From Planctomycetota bacterium (GTDB lineage Bacteria; Planctomycetota; Planctomycetia; Pirellulales; UBA1268), in contig JAPOIM010000040.1 in assembly GCA_029978905.1 (NCBI GenBank), positions 1-41,752 on the forward strand: a DNA stretch of 41,752 nt, written 5' to 3'. The position numbers were made by a program, and so were the translations under genes. Below, one piece after another: positions 41,102 through 41,752 of this stretch; positions within the stretch are counted from its first letter, which is position 1, and every line of letters begins with the position of its first letter. Under the pieces are notes generated by a model. It had not been told where the DNA came from, searched no databases, and saw nothing but the letters and a program-made list of their open reading frames with translations.

Positions 41102-41207
41102 GTCGCCCTGCAGCGTCTGGAGAGACGGCGTCAGCAGCCAAAAGATTCGCCGTATTCTTCCCGGCTTTCCACGGTTCGGGAAACCCTGACGGCAACCGGT
41201 GGCCTCA

Positions 41208-41241
41208 GTCGATTTTCTTGCGGCCGGTGGTCGATTTTCTT
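41208..41241. repeat. Pair of 12-base direct repeats upstream of the last gene
   Basis: GTCGATTTTCTT occurs at 41208-41219 and 41230-41241, a 22-base period (about two helix turns). It lies 45-78 bases before the next gene and could be a regulator-binding pair; nothing identifies the factor. Confidence 0.35.
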
Positions 41242-41286
41242 TCGACGGACGGGTCCGAGTGAGCTGCGTCGATTGGGCGGATGTGC

Positions 41287-41752
41287 ATGGCTGCTGCGAA
41301 GACAAAAAGCGTTTTTGTCATCTCATTTGCAGCCGGACTGTTGGCATCTGCCGCGGTGCTCGTTTCTTCGGAAGGATCCGCTGAGCCCCAGACCTACTTT
41401 GGCTTTCCCGGCGCTGAAGAACCTCAGGGCGTGCGCGATGCGGACGCCGAAGCTGTCGGGTCGAAAGGAGACGTGTCGACGTCGTCTCCAAGGGCTGCGT
41501 CGACAGCGAGGATGCACCTCGGGGCCCACGCGCGGAGCGAGGCATCCCCGTTTCAGTTGGCGATCGCCAATGAGCAGACAACGGCACCCTCGGCGATTGT
41601 GCTCGTGGCTTCGGAAGAGGTAGCACCGCGACGACGCGTGGCTGCGGAGGCCCCGTCTCCTCCGCAACGCGTGTCACGGGTGTCGGATGACGTGGAGGCA
41701 CGGAACTGGTCTGAGGTGCCTCCCTCGGATCGAAACGTCGGGGTGCGTGTTG
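41287..41752 (+). CDS. Start of a secreted protein of unknown function (partial)
   Basis: The frame is open from the ATG at 41287 to the window end, at least 155 residues. It begins with an N-terminal signal-like segment (KTKSVFVISFAAGLLASAAV, then VSSEGSAEP), followed by a polar, Ser/Ala/Pro-rich region with no recognised domain. An alternative ATG lies 6 bases upstream at 41281. GGGCGG precedes the start at 7-base spacing. I do not recognise the family. Confidence 0.55.
   Translation, partial: MAAAKTKSVFVISFAAGLLASAAVLVSSEGSAEPQTYFGFPGAEEPQGVRDADAEAVGSKGDVSTSSPRAASTARMHLGAHARSEASPFQLAIANEQTTAPSAIVLVASEEVAPRRRVAAEAPSPPQRVSRVSDDVEARNWSEVPPSDRNVGVRV

Overview
The window is GC-rich, densely coded bacterial chromosome and most likely comes from a planctomycete of the Pirellulales type. 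This rests on the secreted Cys-rich repeat proteins (1-951 and 31689-32234), which resemble the 'YTVCKPVWET'-type and 'CCAAEPTCC'-type proteins of that group, on lineage-style insertions in TrxB and the PgpH-like protein, and on outer-membrane lipoprotein genes placed beside folP. The phylum is an inference from gene content; there is no rRNA or other direct marker. I see no phage, insertion sequence or CRISPR array. Both window ends cut a gene.

Layout. (1) 1-3397: a truncated Cys-repeat secreted protein on the minus strand, a divergent Rex-type redox repressor, tRNA-Gln(UUG) with a good promoter, and a cysteine desulfurase. (2) 3387-13975, all minus strand and tightly packed, with several 4-base stop/start overlaps. 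In transcription order: RluA-type pseudouridine synthase, aquaporin, GcvH-like lipoyl carrier, COG0523 GTPase, radical SAM enzyme, HdrA-N-like small Fe-S protein, two-cluster ferredoxin protein, DUF116-polyprenyl diphosphate synthase fusion, a terpenoid-cyclase-fold protein, and a squalene-hopene-cyclase-like enzyme with the DxDD acid motif. The part from the GTPase, possibly the GcvH-like gene, through the cyclase is the most unusual segment. It looks like an isoprenoid pathway coupled to iron-sulfur and radical chemistry that I cannot match to a described one.

(3) 14134-26229, plus strand: purA, uppS, cdsA, phoH, a PgpH-type 7TM-HD protein, ybeY, a CorC/HlyC-type CBS protein, recO, a BamD-like lipoprotein, an LptE-like lipoprotein and folP. 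This is a housekeeping run for nucleotide, cell-envelope, rRNA and repair functions. Most of the later genes overlap by 4 bases and are probably translationally coupled. (4) 26246-31580: an MFS nucleoside-type transporter, proA, an NAD-dependent epimerase, a structured intergenic element with 18-base inverted repeats, and trxB. (5) 31689-38528, minus strand: Cys-rich secreted protein with a clear terminator, carA, a secreted serpin with a predicted Arg-Ser reactive bond, a DUF4139 protein and mutY. (6) 38680-41752, plus strand: a TPR-like protein, tmk, holB and the start of a secreted protein of unknown function.

Many genes have an upstream in-frame GTG/TTG that lengthens the frame. I chose starts from ribosome-binding sites, overlaps and family alignment, and say so per gene.
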